DNA from: Novakomyces olei
Lineage: Eukaryota; Ascomycota; Novakomycetes; Novakomycetales; Novakomycetaceae
Direction: 5' to 3'
DNA: 64,000 bases
Assembly: GCA_016906335.1 (NCBI GenBank)
Contig: JADEYG010000007.1
Coordinates: 62,001 to 126,000, forward strand
Shown here: positions 21,999-32,850 of the stretch, piece after piece
Layout: every line of letters starts with the position of its first letter
Numbering within the stretch: position 1 is the first letter of the stretch
Position numbers and translations under genes: made by a program
The notes under the pieces: model-generated
What the model saw: the letters and a program-made list of their open reading frames with translations, nothing else
What the model was told of the DNA's origin: nothing
Database searches by the model: none

Positions 21999-23324
21999 AT
22001 GGCGACAGTTCTAACACACACCCGCACATACCAGAATGTGTCTCCTCGATCGCGTGGCAGAATTACTCTGGAGCCGACTGACTCGTTTGTGACATCCGGC
22101 GGCCTAACTGTCTCTCCTATTCTCGATTACGGCAACGACTTTTTCGGTGCTGAAGTATCCGGCGTCGACTGGAGTCAGCCTGTCTCGCCCAAAGTTGTTC
22201 AAGAGGTATTTAGTTCCATTAAGCAACGTCAAAAGTTCACACATCCTAATATTTTAGCTTGTGAAATTGGCCGACAAGTACGCAGTTTTGATATTCCGAC
22301 AGACTAAGCTCGACAATAAAGGGCATATTGCGTTTTCCCAGCAGCTTGGCTCTGAGCTAGAAGTCAATCCTTTCTTTTATGGAATTGAGAACGACAGGCT
22401 TGCTGAGCCGTTTTTATGGGATGTTGCAAAGTATGTAAAAAGAGATTTAATTTACAAAGCATCGAGATTTCTAAACAATACAGCATTGAACGTGACGGAT
22501 CGCTGGTAAAGCCAAATTCAAGAAGATGGCACCATAGCCTCGGGAATGCCTTATGGCACACTGTACGTTTAAATCTTCAAGTCGTTAATCAAGCTAATCC
22601 TTAAGGATTCGTCGTATCACCAGAAACGTTCAAAGTACTCTATTTTGCTGTCTCATGGAAATCCCAGCAAAGGTGGTTCATGGACTCACTTTTCCGACAC
22701 TCGAAAGGCATACGACGATCTGCCGCAAGATATCAAGGACGATATAGAAGACGCTATAGTCGAGCACGAGTAAGATATTTTGGCGTATAATCCTTATTAA
22801 CTTCCAGCTTATGGCACTCCCGAAAGCTCGGATCTCCCGAAATCTTTGGAAATCCTTTACCACATGAACTAGCATCCAAACCTCCTGCTTATCATCGACT
22901 AGTTCAAACTGGGCCAGATGGCCGCAAGACATTATACTTGGCTGCTCATGCCAAACAAATCGTAGGACGGAACTTTGAGGACAGTCAAAAGCTTATTTGG
23001 AAGCTTATCGAACATTGTACGCAGGAAAAGGTAGGGAGCTTGTATCAATTCCAGTCTCTTTCTTATTTCTGCTGATTTTACCTATACTCATTTCTGAAAA
23101 TGCTATGTAAAACAAGTTTACTAATTTATAAGTACGTCTTTAGTATGGAGTGGCTCAACGGCGGTGATATGGTTTGGTGGGATAATCGGCAATGCATGCA
23201 TCGCGCTAACCCTTATACTACTTCAATGACTGCGCGCGACGTTCGCAGGTCGACGATTATTGACGACGGACCTTTGGCACATGGCGCTTTAGACGAGCTG
23301 CGGCAAAAATCAAGTTCTGATTAG
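21999..23324 (+). CDS. TfdA-type Fe(II)/2-oxoglutarate dioxygenase
   Basis: Exons 21999..22205, 22258..22430, 22460..22562, 22606..22769, 22808..23030, 23133..23324; 353 aa. Family marks across the junctions: VKLADKYAVLIFRQTKL, the iron HxD in ALWHTDSSYH, FSDTRKAYDDLPQDIKDDIE, VEHDLWHSRKLGSP, the distal His in WWDNRQCMHRANPY, and the 2OG-binding Arg region ARDVRRSTI. Relatives cleave or hydroxylate aryloxy-acids and other small carboxylates, so 2,4-D should not be assumed as substrate. Introns range from 29 nt (22431..22459) to 102 nt. It lies in the putative catabolic cluster between DUF3830 and the permease. Confidence 0.87.
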
Positions 23325-23851
23325 CTCACCCCGTAATTTGGCTCGATCGTATTCTGCAAATAGAGTGGGACCTTTAAGGCAAACTTTACGAATTATTTAG
23401 TCTCATATTTCGCCCATTTAATGAATTACTGTCAAATGCTCTCCCCTCGCGCGATAAGAGGAAACTCCTAATATGTTTCCATGTTGTCTACATATACTTG
23501 TCAAGATGTTGTCTCAAGAGATATACAGTGATTAGGGTTAATATCAGGTTGGCTAAAATCTGTTTTACAAATTATTTCTTAAACATTATTACTTGGCAAT
23601 GTAGATCGCTGCTAAAAATACGATAAAAATAGCAAGAAAATCTCCAATTCAAGCAATTCCCCGGAAATATGCCGTGATACGGTATATCCCTTAACTTGGC
23701 ACATAACGCATTTTTGTCTTACTGCGCTAAAGCGGCTTAAAAACTTTGCTTCAAGAAATCTACTGTTCGGAAAGATGTATCCGGGACGAGGCCTCTGTTC
23801 TCTAATATTCAATTAAATCTATAAAAAAGTCATTCTTGGACTCTATGAGTT
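23325..23851. other. Convergent intergenic region
   Basis: 3' ends of the dioxygenase and permease. No gene or RNA recognised; a gattagggttaat stretch lies near 23531. Confidence 0.35.
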
Positions 23852-26539
23852 TCAAACGTTTTCCGAAAAGCGTTTCCAGAAAGAAGTCGGTTCAGGCTAA
23901 AATTAAATATTAGTATGAGTTAAATAAAACCTCTCATTTTGAAATTTACCTTTGCTGCGATCTCATGCGAGGCACCGTTGACAAAATCCATATCTTCGTA
24001 TTTGATAACCTTAGTTTTATGATAAATTTTATATCCGACAAGAAGGACGGCAAAGAACGGAATAGGGAAATATGTCGTGATAAACGCCGAAGTATCGAAG
24101 CTGTGTACTAGATCATGTAAGCAAAAAATAAATAATGAAGAATGAAGAATGGATGCCGAAGTGTTATATTTCTTCTCAATCCTGGACTGTAGAACTTACT
24201 GAAACTGCTGAAGCCGCCAAATATTAAAACAATCGTACATACACTGATCCCGTCTATAAGCAAATGGTTAGCTTATTAAACAATCATGTTGTCATAAACA
24301 TACAATAGCTGAGATAAGGCTGAAATGGTGCTTTGTATGGCAGAGTATTGCGATCAATGCCTTGTGCTTTAAGCCCGTTTTGCCATCGAAGGTTTGTAAG
24401 AAGAATTCCGGTCCACGAGATCATGCCGCAAATTGCAGTCATGTTGGAGACTATAGGTTATTAGTTTCGAAAACTCCAATATCGAATTTAAAAAGATAAT
24501 TGAACAATAATCAAACAATAACATTTGGATTCCTCTTAGAACTTACAATAACCAAAGACAGTTCCAGCTCGGCCATGCTGGTCAGCAGCCATGAACGAAA
24601 GCAGAGCAAATGCACCGCAAAACAAGACACAGACCCACGGAAGGCCATCTTTACGTGTTTTGCCAAATATTTTAGGAGCATGGCCCCGGCTGTACAAACC
24701 ATACAAAGTACGCGATGAAACATAAAGATCTGCACAACCTGCAGACCATGCGCTAGTCAATAAAGCTGCGTTGATTATCGAAGGCAAAATACGAATTCCC
24801 GAATTCTGTAAAAATTGAGACGTTAGTACGATGCAGTCGACCAAATTATCAATTTATTCTTACGCTGATTGCAATAACAAAAGGGCTTCTGGCAGCAGTC
24901 GAACCGAGGTCCAATGATGGGTCATCTGGAGACACAAGCAGACCAATCTATTTTTAAGATTAGTAAACAAAAGATTGTTTTTCACATACCATAAAAGCGC
25001 TGATAACGTAGACTAGCAAATTAAACCACAATAATGTCAGCACATATACACCTGAAATAATCTAAAACATACAAAGGACAAGTCTAATCCAAACACTTTT
25101 GATCGCTTTCGGAACATTTCGGCGAGGCTAATAATGTTAGTATTAATGTACCAATATTTGACCTTACGTTTTCTGTTTCGGCTGCAGCTATGGCAGTAAT
25201 TTCAGTACCGATAAAAGCAAACGCAGCATTGATAAGGACTGTGATAAGGTCAGTTTACAAACTAAACTTTGCTTTTGACTCCAATTTTGATATTGGATAT
25301 TGCTTTAATACTTACCGCTAAAAAACCCAAGAAAACGGCCTTTAGCACCAGCAATCCCCTGATATTGCACAAACCCGCCAGTTTGATTCCAAAAACGAAA
25401 ACCAATCGCTTCGTGGTTAGGTCCACCACCGGCAGTAATGACAATCCCCGTTATAATCAACCCAACGACGGTAATGACCTAAAATTAAGAATTTTATATA
25501 TATATTCCTTTTTGTATACCTTGATTGAGCAAAACCAGAACTCCATTTCACCGTATAGCCAAGTGCCTCCAAAATTTACAATATACTAAGTCATTAGAGA
25601 GTCATTGCTTTTTTTTTGGTATAAACGAACCACGACGATAAGCATAAGTCCGACCCACATGGCATTACTGCAAATTCCAGTTGTACATGTTGAGTCGGGT
25701 CGACTTGCTGGAGTCCAATACGAGATCAAAACAGAGGCAGCAGATAACTCAGCCGGAAGTACGACTAAACAATTATTCATGTTAATATTTATGATCCAAA
25801 ATTTTTAAGTGGTCATAACATACTTATATAACTTTGTAAAAGGTTAGTCAATCCTTAATGTCAAAAGTTAATTCACTTACTTGTACCAAAAGAGCACGCC
25901 CATAGCGAAGCCAAGCTCAGGAGAGACGAATCTTCCGGCCAGCGCAAACTGGCCTCCAGGCATGGGAAATTGAGTAACCATTTCTCCCAAAGCCACCTTG
26001 AAAATAAGTTTAGCTTTTTGCTAGAAGACGCAAATTGTTACCATGACAGAGAATAAAAGCGCAGACATAATACAATATCCAAGCAGCAATCCCAAGGGCC
26101 CACCATGCTGCAAGTCGCTGGCAGTACCTAGAAAAAGTCCCGTTCCCTTTATTTAACGATTAATAACTACTAAGAAAACTAGGATTGTTTGTTCACTTAC
26201 AATTACTCCTCCAATTGCTATCATTTGCCTAAATACGGCGTTAGCTCGATCCAAGTAAACGATACGCTTACAAATGACGCGGCTTGTTATGTTAGCTTAG
26301 TTTCGTACACAACCAAGAGGGAGCTCAGTAGACAGAAAAAAATTAAACTAATATTATTTTTTAGGCGCAAAAGCAGTACCTTAAGAGATCTCTGTAAATT
26401 GACAGAATCGTTTCGTTCTTCAACAACGCCGACATCGTCTGAAGATGTCACTTGATTGGCCTCCAGGCCAGCGGTTTTCTCGTTTTCCTATAGCCATGGC
26501 TCAGTCTCGCTCGTCAATTTAAATTTTCCATACCGACAT
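23852..26539 (-). CDS. Amino-acid permease (YAT/Gap1-like), 19 exons with micro-exons
   Basis: Twelve-TM amino-acid importer, 546 aa. Exons (high to low): 26534..26539, 26380..26487, 26272..26282, 26201..26228, 26042..26146, 25881..25996, 25824..25831, 25631..25764, 25520..25585, 25316..25478, 25168..25238, 25073..25127, 24990..25012, 24864..24947, 24547..24805, 24304..24450, 24200..24253, 23950..24107, 23852..23896. Micro-exons of 6, 11, 8 and 23 nt are each needed to build LKPRHLQMIAIGGVIGTGLF, FWYNYIIVLPAELSAASV and AIKSVWIRLVLFYVISAFM. All phases agree and the introns are GT-AG. Family marks: PGGQFALAGRFVSPELGF, FIGTEITAIAAAETEN, ILPSIINAALLTSAWSAG and LPYKAPFQPYLSYYG. It diverges from the DapA-family lyase. 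Confidence 0.88.
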
Positions 26540-26790
26540 TACTGTAATTTGGTGAAAAAAAGTGTCGAAATTAGGCTGCTTTATAATGTTCAACGCCTCA
26601 AAAGTCAAACGGCCCTCAGGCAATGTATATGTAGTCAAATAGAAAATCTATATACGATGTAATTGTTGAAATTTGTGCTCCGAATATGATTTTTTTTTCC
26701 AAAGTTCACCTTTTATTTTAAATAGTGCAACAATCTTTATCTAGATAAGGGTTAAGGCGATAATACCACTTATCAGGAATTTTAAAACTC

Positions 26791-26804
26791 CGGCTAAAAT
26801 TCCG
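26791..26804. promoter_or_regulatory. CGG-N8-CCG palindrome 1
   Basis: CGGCTAAAATTCCG. The reverse complement of the neighbouring site (CGGCTAATATCCCG) matches it at 12 of 14 positions. Confidence 0.55.
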
Positions 26805-26823
26805 CGATCGCCGTCGGGAACAG

Positions 26824-26837
26824 CGGGATATTAGCCG
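26824..26837. promoter_or_regulatory. CGG-N8-CCG palindrome 2
   Basis: CGGGATATTAGCCG, an inverted near-copy of the site at 26791, 33 bp apart (about three helical turns). Confidence 0.55.
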
Positions 26838-26954
26838 ACAGGATCCGAAAATCATTGATAAGGATAACACAACGTGTAAACTGTTTCAAGCTATACCTTA
26901 TCTAAGAAACCTTTCTTTCGCATCAAAAAAGGCGAAGACAGCACTAAAAATCAA

Positions 26955-28332
26955 ATGACAAGATCAATTGGCGAGCCCCGGCCTTTACCTCCCGGCCTTT
27001 ACGGTCCATTGCCAACCTTTTTCACGCAAGACCAGGAGATTGATTATCAAAGCTATGGGAAACATACACTTCGTACGTCAAGATGTTGATTAAATTGACT
27101 AACTTCAAGATCTTGCAAAGAATGGAATAAGTGCGTTTCCTGCCTTTGTTACTTTCTAATACTTAACAATAACAGTTCCAGTATGTATGGGATCACTAGG
27201 CGAGGCAGTGCATTTGGTAATGATTGAACCGCATATTTCTTTACATTGGTCTTCCCATTTTTCTAATTGTTTAGAGCTTTGAAGAGCGCATAGATGTCAT
27301 CAAATTTGTCCGCTCTCTGCTCGACCGGGAAGGCCTATCTGAAATGCCTATTGTCGCTGGAGTTGGAGGCTCGAGTACTCGTGAGACCATCCGACTCAGT
27401 AAAGCAGCAGCAGACGCTGGAGCGTAAGTCATCTCTACTCTGCAAATAATCTTATTGTCCAGCGATGCAGGGATGGTGATTCTACCTGCTTATTACGCGG
27501 CTGCCCTGAATTCTGATCAAGATCAAGTCATACAATATTATGTTGATATCTGTGAAGCTTCTCCGGTAAGATTCGTTTTAATTGCTCTTTTCTTATTTCC
27601 ACGCAAAAATGCCTTTGTTTATTTCTATTTTCATTTTAATAACGTCCAAGATTCCAATTTTGTTGTACAATTTTCCTGCAAATGCAGCAGGCCAGGACAT
27701 GTCTTCGGAGGTTATTGAATCAATAATTCATCGTGCCACGAATCTGTGTGGAGTAAAACTGACGTATGTGCAATCGCTTTTAATCAACCAAATCTAAATT
27801 TGATACAGCTGTGGTGGAAGCGTGGGAAAGCTAATTAGACTCACGGCTGCTTTCCGGGAAAATCCGCATCTGAACGAAGCCCGCAAGTTCCCTTTTTTAT
27901 TCCTAGACGGCTTGATTGCCGATTTCATGCCATGGATGGCATTTGGCGGTCATGGGACTGTAAGCGGTGTGCCCAATTTTGCTCCAAAAGCAAGCTCGCG
28001 CCTTTGGCAACTTTGCACAAAATCGGAACCTCTGGAGCCAGAAGAGAAAAAGGAGGCAGAGAAAATACAGGCTGTTCTTTCTAGAGCAGACGCTTTTGCT
28101 GTTCCTGCCGGAATACGAGGAATGAGTAAGCCGATCATATTTAATAAATAATAAATAAATATAAGAACGACACATCAAAAGCTAACTTCATTTTATAGAG
28201 TACGCACTGCACAAGCTGCATGGGTATTCTGTGCATCCGAGAAAGCCGCTGTTACCTCTGAGCGACAAGGAAGGTGCCGAATTTTTCAAGACTCTAGACG
28301 AGCTCGTTGCTTTAGAAAAAACAATAGTTTAG
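26955..28332 (+). CDS. DapA/dihydrodipicolinate-synthase-family lyase 1
   Basis: Class I (Schiff-base) aldolase/lyase of the DHDPS/N-acetylneuraminate-lyase family, 331 aa. Exons: 26955..27072, 27110..27130, 27176..27216, 27275..27423, 27463..27565, 27651..27763, 27809..28125, 28199..28332. Motifs: GLYGPLPTFFTQD start, substrate loop MGSLGEAVHLS, GVGGSSTRETI, the catalytic Tyr region LLYNFPANAAG and the Schiff-base Lys in CGVKLTCGSVGK. Family members act on pyruvate-derived 2-oxo acids, or deaminate cyclic imino acids such as pyrroline-4-hydroxy-2-carboxylate. Fungi lack DHDPS-type lysine synthesis, so a catabolic role is likely. It shares its promoter with the permease. A paralogue lies at 56802-57988. 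Confidence 0.88.
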
Positions 28333-29596
28333 AGAACACTTTTCGTGTATGCTCAGTAACCGAGAAAACTCATCGGAGAGCAATACATACTACTAGATAC
28401 TTTAAGCAGATCTAATGATCTTTAGCTGGAAATGCAATTTAAATGCTGAATTACTTTTTGGTGCGAGTGACCTACCATTGGAGGTGCATTAGTCTTTACT
28501 GGTTTATATTTATTTCTTACCACGTTTTATGTAACAAGAAAAAAGATATACCCGTGCGTATTAATTCGCGTTGCGCATTACATAATCAATTATACTTGTC
28601 TGTCAACTATCTTGTTCTAAGTAAATTATGCGCGGCGCAATCTACTTGATGTCTAGTTGGCACGTTTTATAAGTAATATTCTAAAAAGCTTTGATGCCAA
28701 CCCTTGCCTGACCCTTTCTGTAATTCCTATATTCTCTCCGCCCCCTCAAATTAAATTGGTTTAAAACTTGGGTATCCGGCGAACAACAGTCGAGCAACGG
28801 CCAAGATCAAATATGGACTTTATATTTATTTAGAAAACTTAGCCTCCTTCTGCGAAATCGAATTTGACTAGAATCAGGAGGTTTCGCTCAAACCGCTGGA
28901 CTGTTCAAGACAGAGCGGGGACTATATAAGGAAAGGATATCCGGAAAGGAGAACTTTCTTGTCATAAGATAAACATTTCGTAAACGAAGCTTAGTTCACT
29001 CACTCTATTATATAATTGAAAAAAAAATTCAACGACTCTTGATCGACGCGAGCTATTCATGGGACTTCCACATACCTTCCCCATGAGATCGACAGATCAT
29101 ATCTAATCATAGAATTAATTTCATGGGGTAGAAACTTCGAATTACTAATTCGGACTTAGTACAGTGTCTTGTCGCAAGAATAAATTTGTAATCAATCAAA
29201 TGCATATATAGTATTATGTAATGTTCTATTTCTACAAAGATTCTACAAATTAGTCTTCGGCCGGATTAATTAATTATTCTTTTTGAGGCAACGTTTGAAG
29301 TCGCAATTTATAATCAAGACTGAGTCTGGCCTGTCTATATACATTTGGCGTGGCGAAACTCGCAGCGGTATAAAGTAAACAATTCTGCCCTTTTGCGCCT
29401 CTATTTGTGTGCCGGCTACAAAGAGCAGCAAACACGAACATTATCTAATTTCGTATTGCCTTCCCTTCTCCACAATCACTCGGCTTGTATCAGGAGGCAC
29501 AGTATTGAAGGCATAATAAAAATAAACCAATGCAATTACGTTCGGTAGCAGCAAACTGAAACGGCCTGCAAATATTGATCATTCAGCGTCTCAGTC
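28333..29596. other. Gene-poor region with an orphan promoter-like stretch
   Basis: No convincing protein gene. A good TATA box (actatataagg at about 28921) and a GATA core (cataagataa near 28965) are followed only by tiny ORFs, for example an ATG near 29059. It could be a long leader of the transporter at 29597, a non-coding transcript, or a decayed gene. Confidence 0.35.
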
Positions 29597-31147
29597 ATGT
29601 CTCTCTTTTCAGACTCATTTGTGGGCCTGCTAATTAATTCTCTGTCTAAAGGCAGACTCTGTGTATCAAGTGTTGATAGGTACGTTGATGCCCTGGACGA
29701 GAAAGACTTGCCCGATGTCAAGGCTACACAGCACGTGGTTGACTGGGACAGTGATGCTGATCCTCTGAGCCCTTTAAACTGGGGGTTCTGGAAACGCGTC
29801 TTTGTTACTTTTCACGTGTGCATCCTTACTTTTGCCGTGTACGTTGGCTCTGCCATTTTCACACCGGCGGTGGTGACAATTGCACAGGAATACGGCGTCT
29901 CTGTTGTAGCTGCCACACTTGGTCTGAGTCTTTTCGTTATTGGCTACGCAGTGGGACCGTGTTTTCTCTCCCCTCTATCGGAAACTCCACAAATAGGCCG
30001 ACGTAATATCTATGTTATTACTCTGGCTATGTTTTGTGTCTTCCAAGCCGGTGTGGCTACTGTGAAAACGTTTGGCGGGTTCATAGTTATAAGGTTTATC
30101 AGTGCCTTTATCGGGTCTCCGCCTTTGGCCACTGGTGGAGCTACTGTAGGTGACCTCTGGCCCCAGCATCTTGTTCCCTTTGTTATGTGCTTTTGGGCAC
30201 TCGGAGCCATTGGCGGACCCGTCTTGGGGCCATTGCTTGGTGCTGCTATGGAAGTAGCAGTCGATTGGCGCTTTATTTTCTGGTTTCTTATGATTGTTTC
30301 CGGTGCTGTTTTGATTTTATTGGCTTTCAGTATGCCAGAAACATCGCATGCGAACATTTTGTATCGTAAAGCAAAACGACTACGCTGGCGCACGGGTAAT
30401 AACGAAATAAAATCGCAGGGAGAAATCGATGGGGCACATATGACGCTACGCGAAGTAGTGGTAATGCTACTTCTAAGGCCCTGTATGCTTTGTGTCAGTG
30501 AACCCATTGTCCTCATGTTGAACTTGCACCTTGCCCTCGCCTACGCCATTTTATATATTTACTTTGAAGCCTTCCCTATTGCATTTATTGAGATTTACGG
30601 GTTCAGTAGTGTTGAACTGGGTGCCTCGTTTTTAGCGGTTTTGGTGGGGGCTATTATAACAATCACACTTTATTGTGTATACCTGTTTCGCTATTTGATC
30701 CCGCGAATATTAACAAAGGGAATCGTACCGGAAGACTATTTGCCCATCATGTTTCCGGCAGCCATAATTATGCCAATCAGCCTTTTTTGGTTTGGATGGA
30801 CGGTTAATAGGCATGTTCATTGGATCGTTCCCCTTATCTCGTCTGCTTTTTATTCGGGTAGCGTATTTTTGTTTTTCCAATCAATCATGCTCTACCTGGT
30901 AGCCTCTTACCCAAATTACATAGCTTCTGTTTTGGCTGGAAATGATTTGTTTCGCTCTGGTGTTGCAGCTGCCTTTCCCTTGTTTTCACGAGCGATGTTC
31001 CGAAACACGGGGAACAGTTATGCGCCTCTTGGATGGGGCTGTACTATTCTCGGTGTCATCGCTTGTATAATGGCACCAATACCGTTTATTCTTTACCGTC
31101 TAGGGCTCAAGCTTCGACAGCGATCACGATATGCTTCTGCTCCTTGA
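29597..31147 (+). CDS. DHA1-family MFS drug/polyamine:H+ antiporter (Flr1/Tpo-like)
   Basis: Single exon, 516 aa, twelve predicted TM helices. The opening DWDSDADPLSPLNWGFWKR is the standard pre-TM1 motif of fungal DHA1 exporters. SPLSETPQIGRRNIYV corresponds to the TM2-TM3 motif A, and ALGAIGGPVLGPLLGAAM to the antiporter motif C of TM5. MPETSHANILYRKAKRLR follows TM6. Such proteins export toxic compounds, polyamines or metabolites at the plasma membrane. Absence of introns contrasts with the permeases nearby. The neighbouring SDR and monooxygenase suggest export of a product or toxic intermediate, which is inference. Confidence 0.88.
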   Translation: MSLFSDSFVGLLINSLSKGRLCVSSVDRYVDALDEKDLPDVKATQHVVDWDSDADPLSPLNWGFWKRVFVTFHVCILTFAVYVGSAIFTPAVVTIAQEYGVSVVAATLGLSLFVIGYAVGPCFLSPLSETPQIGRRNIYVITLAMFCVFQAGVATVKTFGGFIVIRFISAFIGSPPLATGGATVGDLWPQHLVPFVMCFWALGAIGGPVLGPLLGAAMEVAVDWRFIFWFLMIVSGAVLILLAFSMPETSHANILYRKAKRLRWRTGNNEIKSQGEIDGAHMTLREVVVMLLLRPCMLCVSEPIVLMLNLHLALAYAILYIYFEAFPIAFIEIYGFSSVELGASFLAVLVGAIITITLYCVYLFRYLIPRILTKGIVPEDYLPIMFPAAIIMPISLFWFGWTVNRHVHWIVPLISSAFYSGSVFLFFQSIMLYLVASYPNYIASVLAGNDLFRSGVAAAFPLFSRAMFRNTGNSYAPLGWGCTILGVIACIMAPIPFILYRLGLKLRQRSRYASAP

Positions 31148-31971
31148 AGATGGTTGTTTGTTGATCTTTATGCTCATGGTTGCTCTACTAATTTTACCGT
31201 GATTATCCTGCTATTAGTTCGTTCCTGAACGTATATTTCGTTATTTCTGGTTTATTCAGTAATTGGCTCTTTATATTTAGAGTTTATTATCAGCGTATTG
31301 TCTTATCGGATGTATATTATTTTCGTTTTTCCAATCGTTTTTGAGTCAGATAATTGATAATTTTTGTTTGTATGCCACGTGACATATCTCAACCGTCGAT
31401 CGCCGTCAGTTCTCCGACCAAAACCTGATCGATATGACGTAGGTTGTCCTAAAATGTACCTAAAATCTTTACTGCGTGTAAGTAATAGTTTTATTGTTAA
31501 TGATTGGTCCAAAGTTTCAACAGACGTAGTACATAACTCTCAAATGGGCGATATATGAATTTTACTTATCGACACCCTTATTCTCCGGTACGATGCGGCA
31601 ATTATTTGCATCGATGGGACAAGCGGTAATTAAATTTTAGCTAAATTATAGTGAGTTGACTACATAGAAAATATTGCTGGTGGGCGTGTGTGAGGAAGCA
31701 ATAGCACTCATAATTTTTCCGTCAAAAATTTTGCCTCCACATCAATCGCTCAGTATTTATGCTTAAAGTGCCATAAAGTTGTCATAATTACGTACAATCC
31801 CAATAAGAGCCGGCCGATAAAGATAAAATTGCAATAAGGGCCTTATTGCTTATTGCATCCGAAAGCGTGCCGTTATGGCCATATAAATAGCGATCGCATC
31901 TTCGCACTAGTCCCATTAGTTTTTAAGCTCTCGTCTCTAATCACAGTTTCAATTGTTTTTAAACATTCATA
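31148..31971. other. Intergenic region / SDR promoter
   Basis: No gene recognised. Near the SDR start there are GATA cores (ggccgataaagataaa near 31812), a TATA-like atataaatag near 31883 and several short cataa/ttatt words. Confidence 0.4.
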
Positions 31972-32850
31972 ATGTCAGAGACAAACAACGAGTTCAAAGT
32001 GGAGTCGCTCTTCAACGTGCAGGGCAAAGTTGCCCTGGTTACTGGAGGTGGAAGTGGTTTGGGTCTTATTGGTGCACAAGCACTGGCAGTAAATGGAGCC
32101 AAAGTATACATTACGGGCCGTACATTGGAAAAGCTGGAAACGGTCGCCGAGACATACTCAAAGAACGCGTCCGGACAAATTATTCCTATCGCCGCTGATG
32201 TTACAACAAAGGAGGGAATTTCGCATTTAGTTTCCGAAATTGAAAAGCGTGAAAAATGCCTGTGCATTTTGTATAACAACGCCGGAATCGATGGTCCCAA
32301 TTTTAAAACGGACTCTAAAACCGCAGAAGAATGGAAGGAAAACTTATTTGACGATAAAAGGGCACAGTTTGAAGATTGGACCAACGAATACCGAACAAAT
32401 GTAGCGCAAGGCTATTTTATGACTACGGCATTTTTACCGCTTTTGCAGAAGGCAACAGAGACGCACCACGGCTATTCTGGGGTAGTCATAAACACTACCT
32501 CAATGTCTGGAATAATTAAAAACGCTCAGTATCATTTTGCTTACAATGCTTCCAAGGCAGCAGCTATCCATCTTTCAAATCTTTTAGCTGCAGAATTAAT
32601 TACTTCTGGCATTAAAGTACGGGTCAACAATATTGCTCCAGGCGTTTTTCCCTCCGAGATGACTACGGGCAAGAGCGATGAGCATCAAAGATCTTATTTG
32701 CCCAAAGATTCCCTTTTGGACGTGCCAGCACAACGACCTGCAAATTATCGCGATTTAGCCAGTGCTCTTTTGTTTGCTATTACTAATACCTATGTGAATG
32801 GTCAAACTATTGTTGTGGACGGTGGTGTTTCGGCTCTCGGTGGGAATTAG
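31972..32850 (+). CDS. Short-chain dehydrogenase/reductase (classical SDR)
   Basis: Single exon, 292 aa. NAD(P)-binding motif TGGGSGLGL near residue 26, NNAG near 102, the catalytic Ser in TTSMSG, and YNASK (Tyr/Lys) near 195. PGVFPSEMT follows, with the C-terminal YVNGQTIVVDGGVSALGG typical of oxoacyl-reductase/RhlG-like SDRs. Cytosolic oxidation or reduction of a hydroxyl/keto group; substrate not deducible. TSGRTLEKL-type basic residues after strand 2 (ITGRTLEKL) suggest NADP(H) preference. Likely regulated through GATA sites upstream. Confidence 0.9.
   Translation: MSETNNEFKVESLFNVQGKVALVTGGGSGLGLIGAQALAVNGAKVYITGRTLEKLETVAETYSKNASGQIIPIAADVTTKEGISHLVSEIEKREKCLCILYNNAGIDGPNFKTDSKTAEEWKENLFDDKRAQFEDWTNEYRTNVAQGYFMTTAFLPLLQKATETHHGYSGVVINTTSMSGIIKNAQYHFAYNASKAAAIHLSNLLAAELITSGIKVRVNNIAPGVFPSEMTTGKSDEHQRSYLPKDSLLDVPAQRPANYRDLASALLFAITNTYVNGQTIVVDGGVSALGGN

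Larger units (their letters stand above)
26540..26954. promoter_or_regulatory. Divergent promoter permease/DapA-like lyase
   Basis: Four GATAAG/CTTATC sites (about 26744, 26769, 26857, 26898) and two CGG-N8-CCG palindromes lie within 160 bp. A TATAAAG faces the permease at about 26577-26583. The site density suits dual control: nitrogen status through GATA factors and a specific inducer through a Zn2Cys6 protein. Confidence 0.6.

Noticed and set aside
25824-25880. Frameshift or pseudogene status of permease 2 near FWY-LPAE
   Set aside because: An apparent break disappears once the 8-nt exon 25824..25831 is included; all phases then agree.
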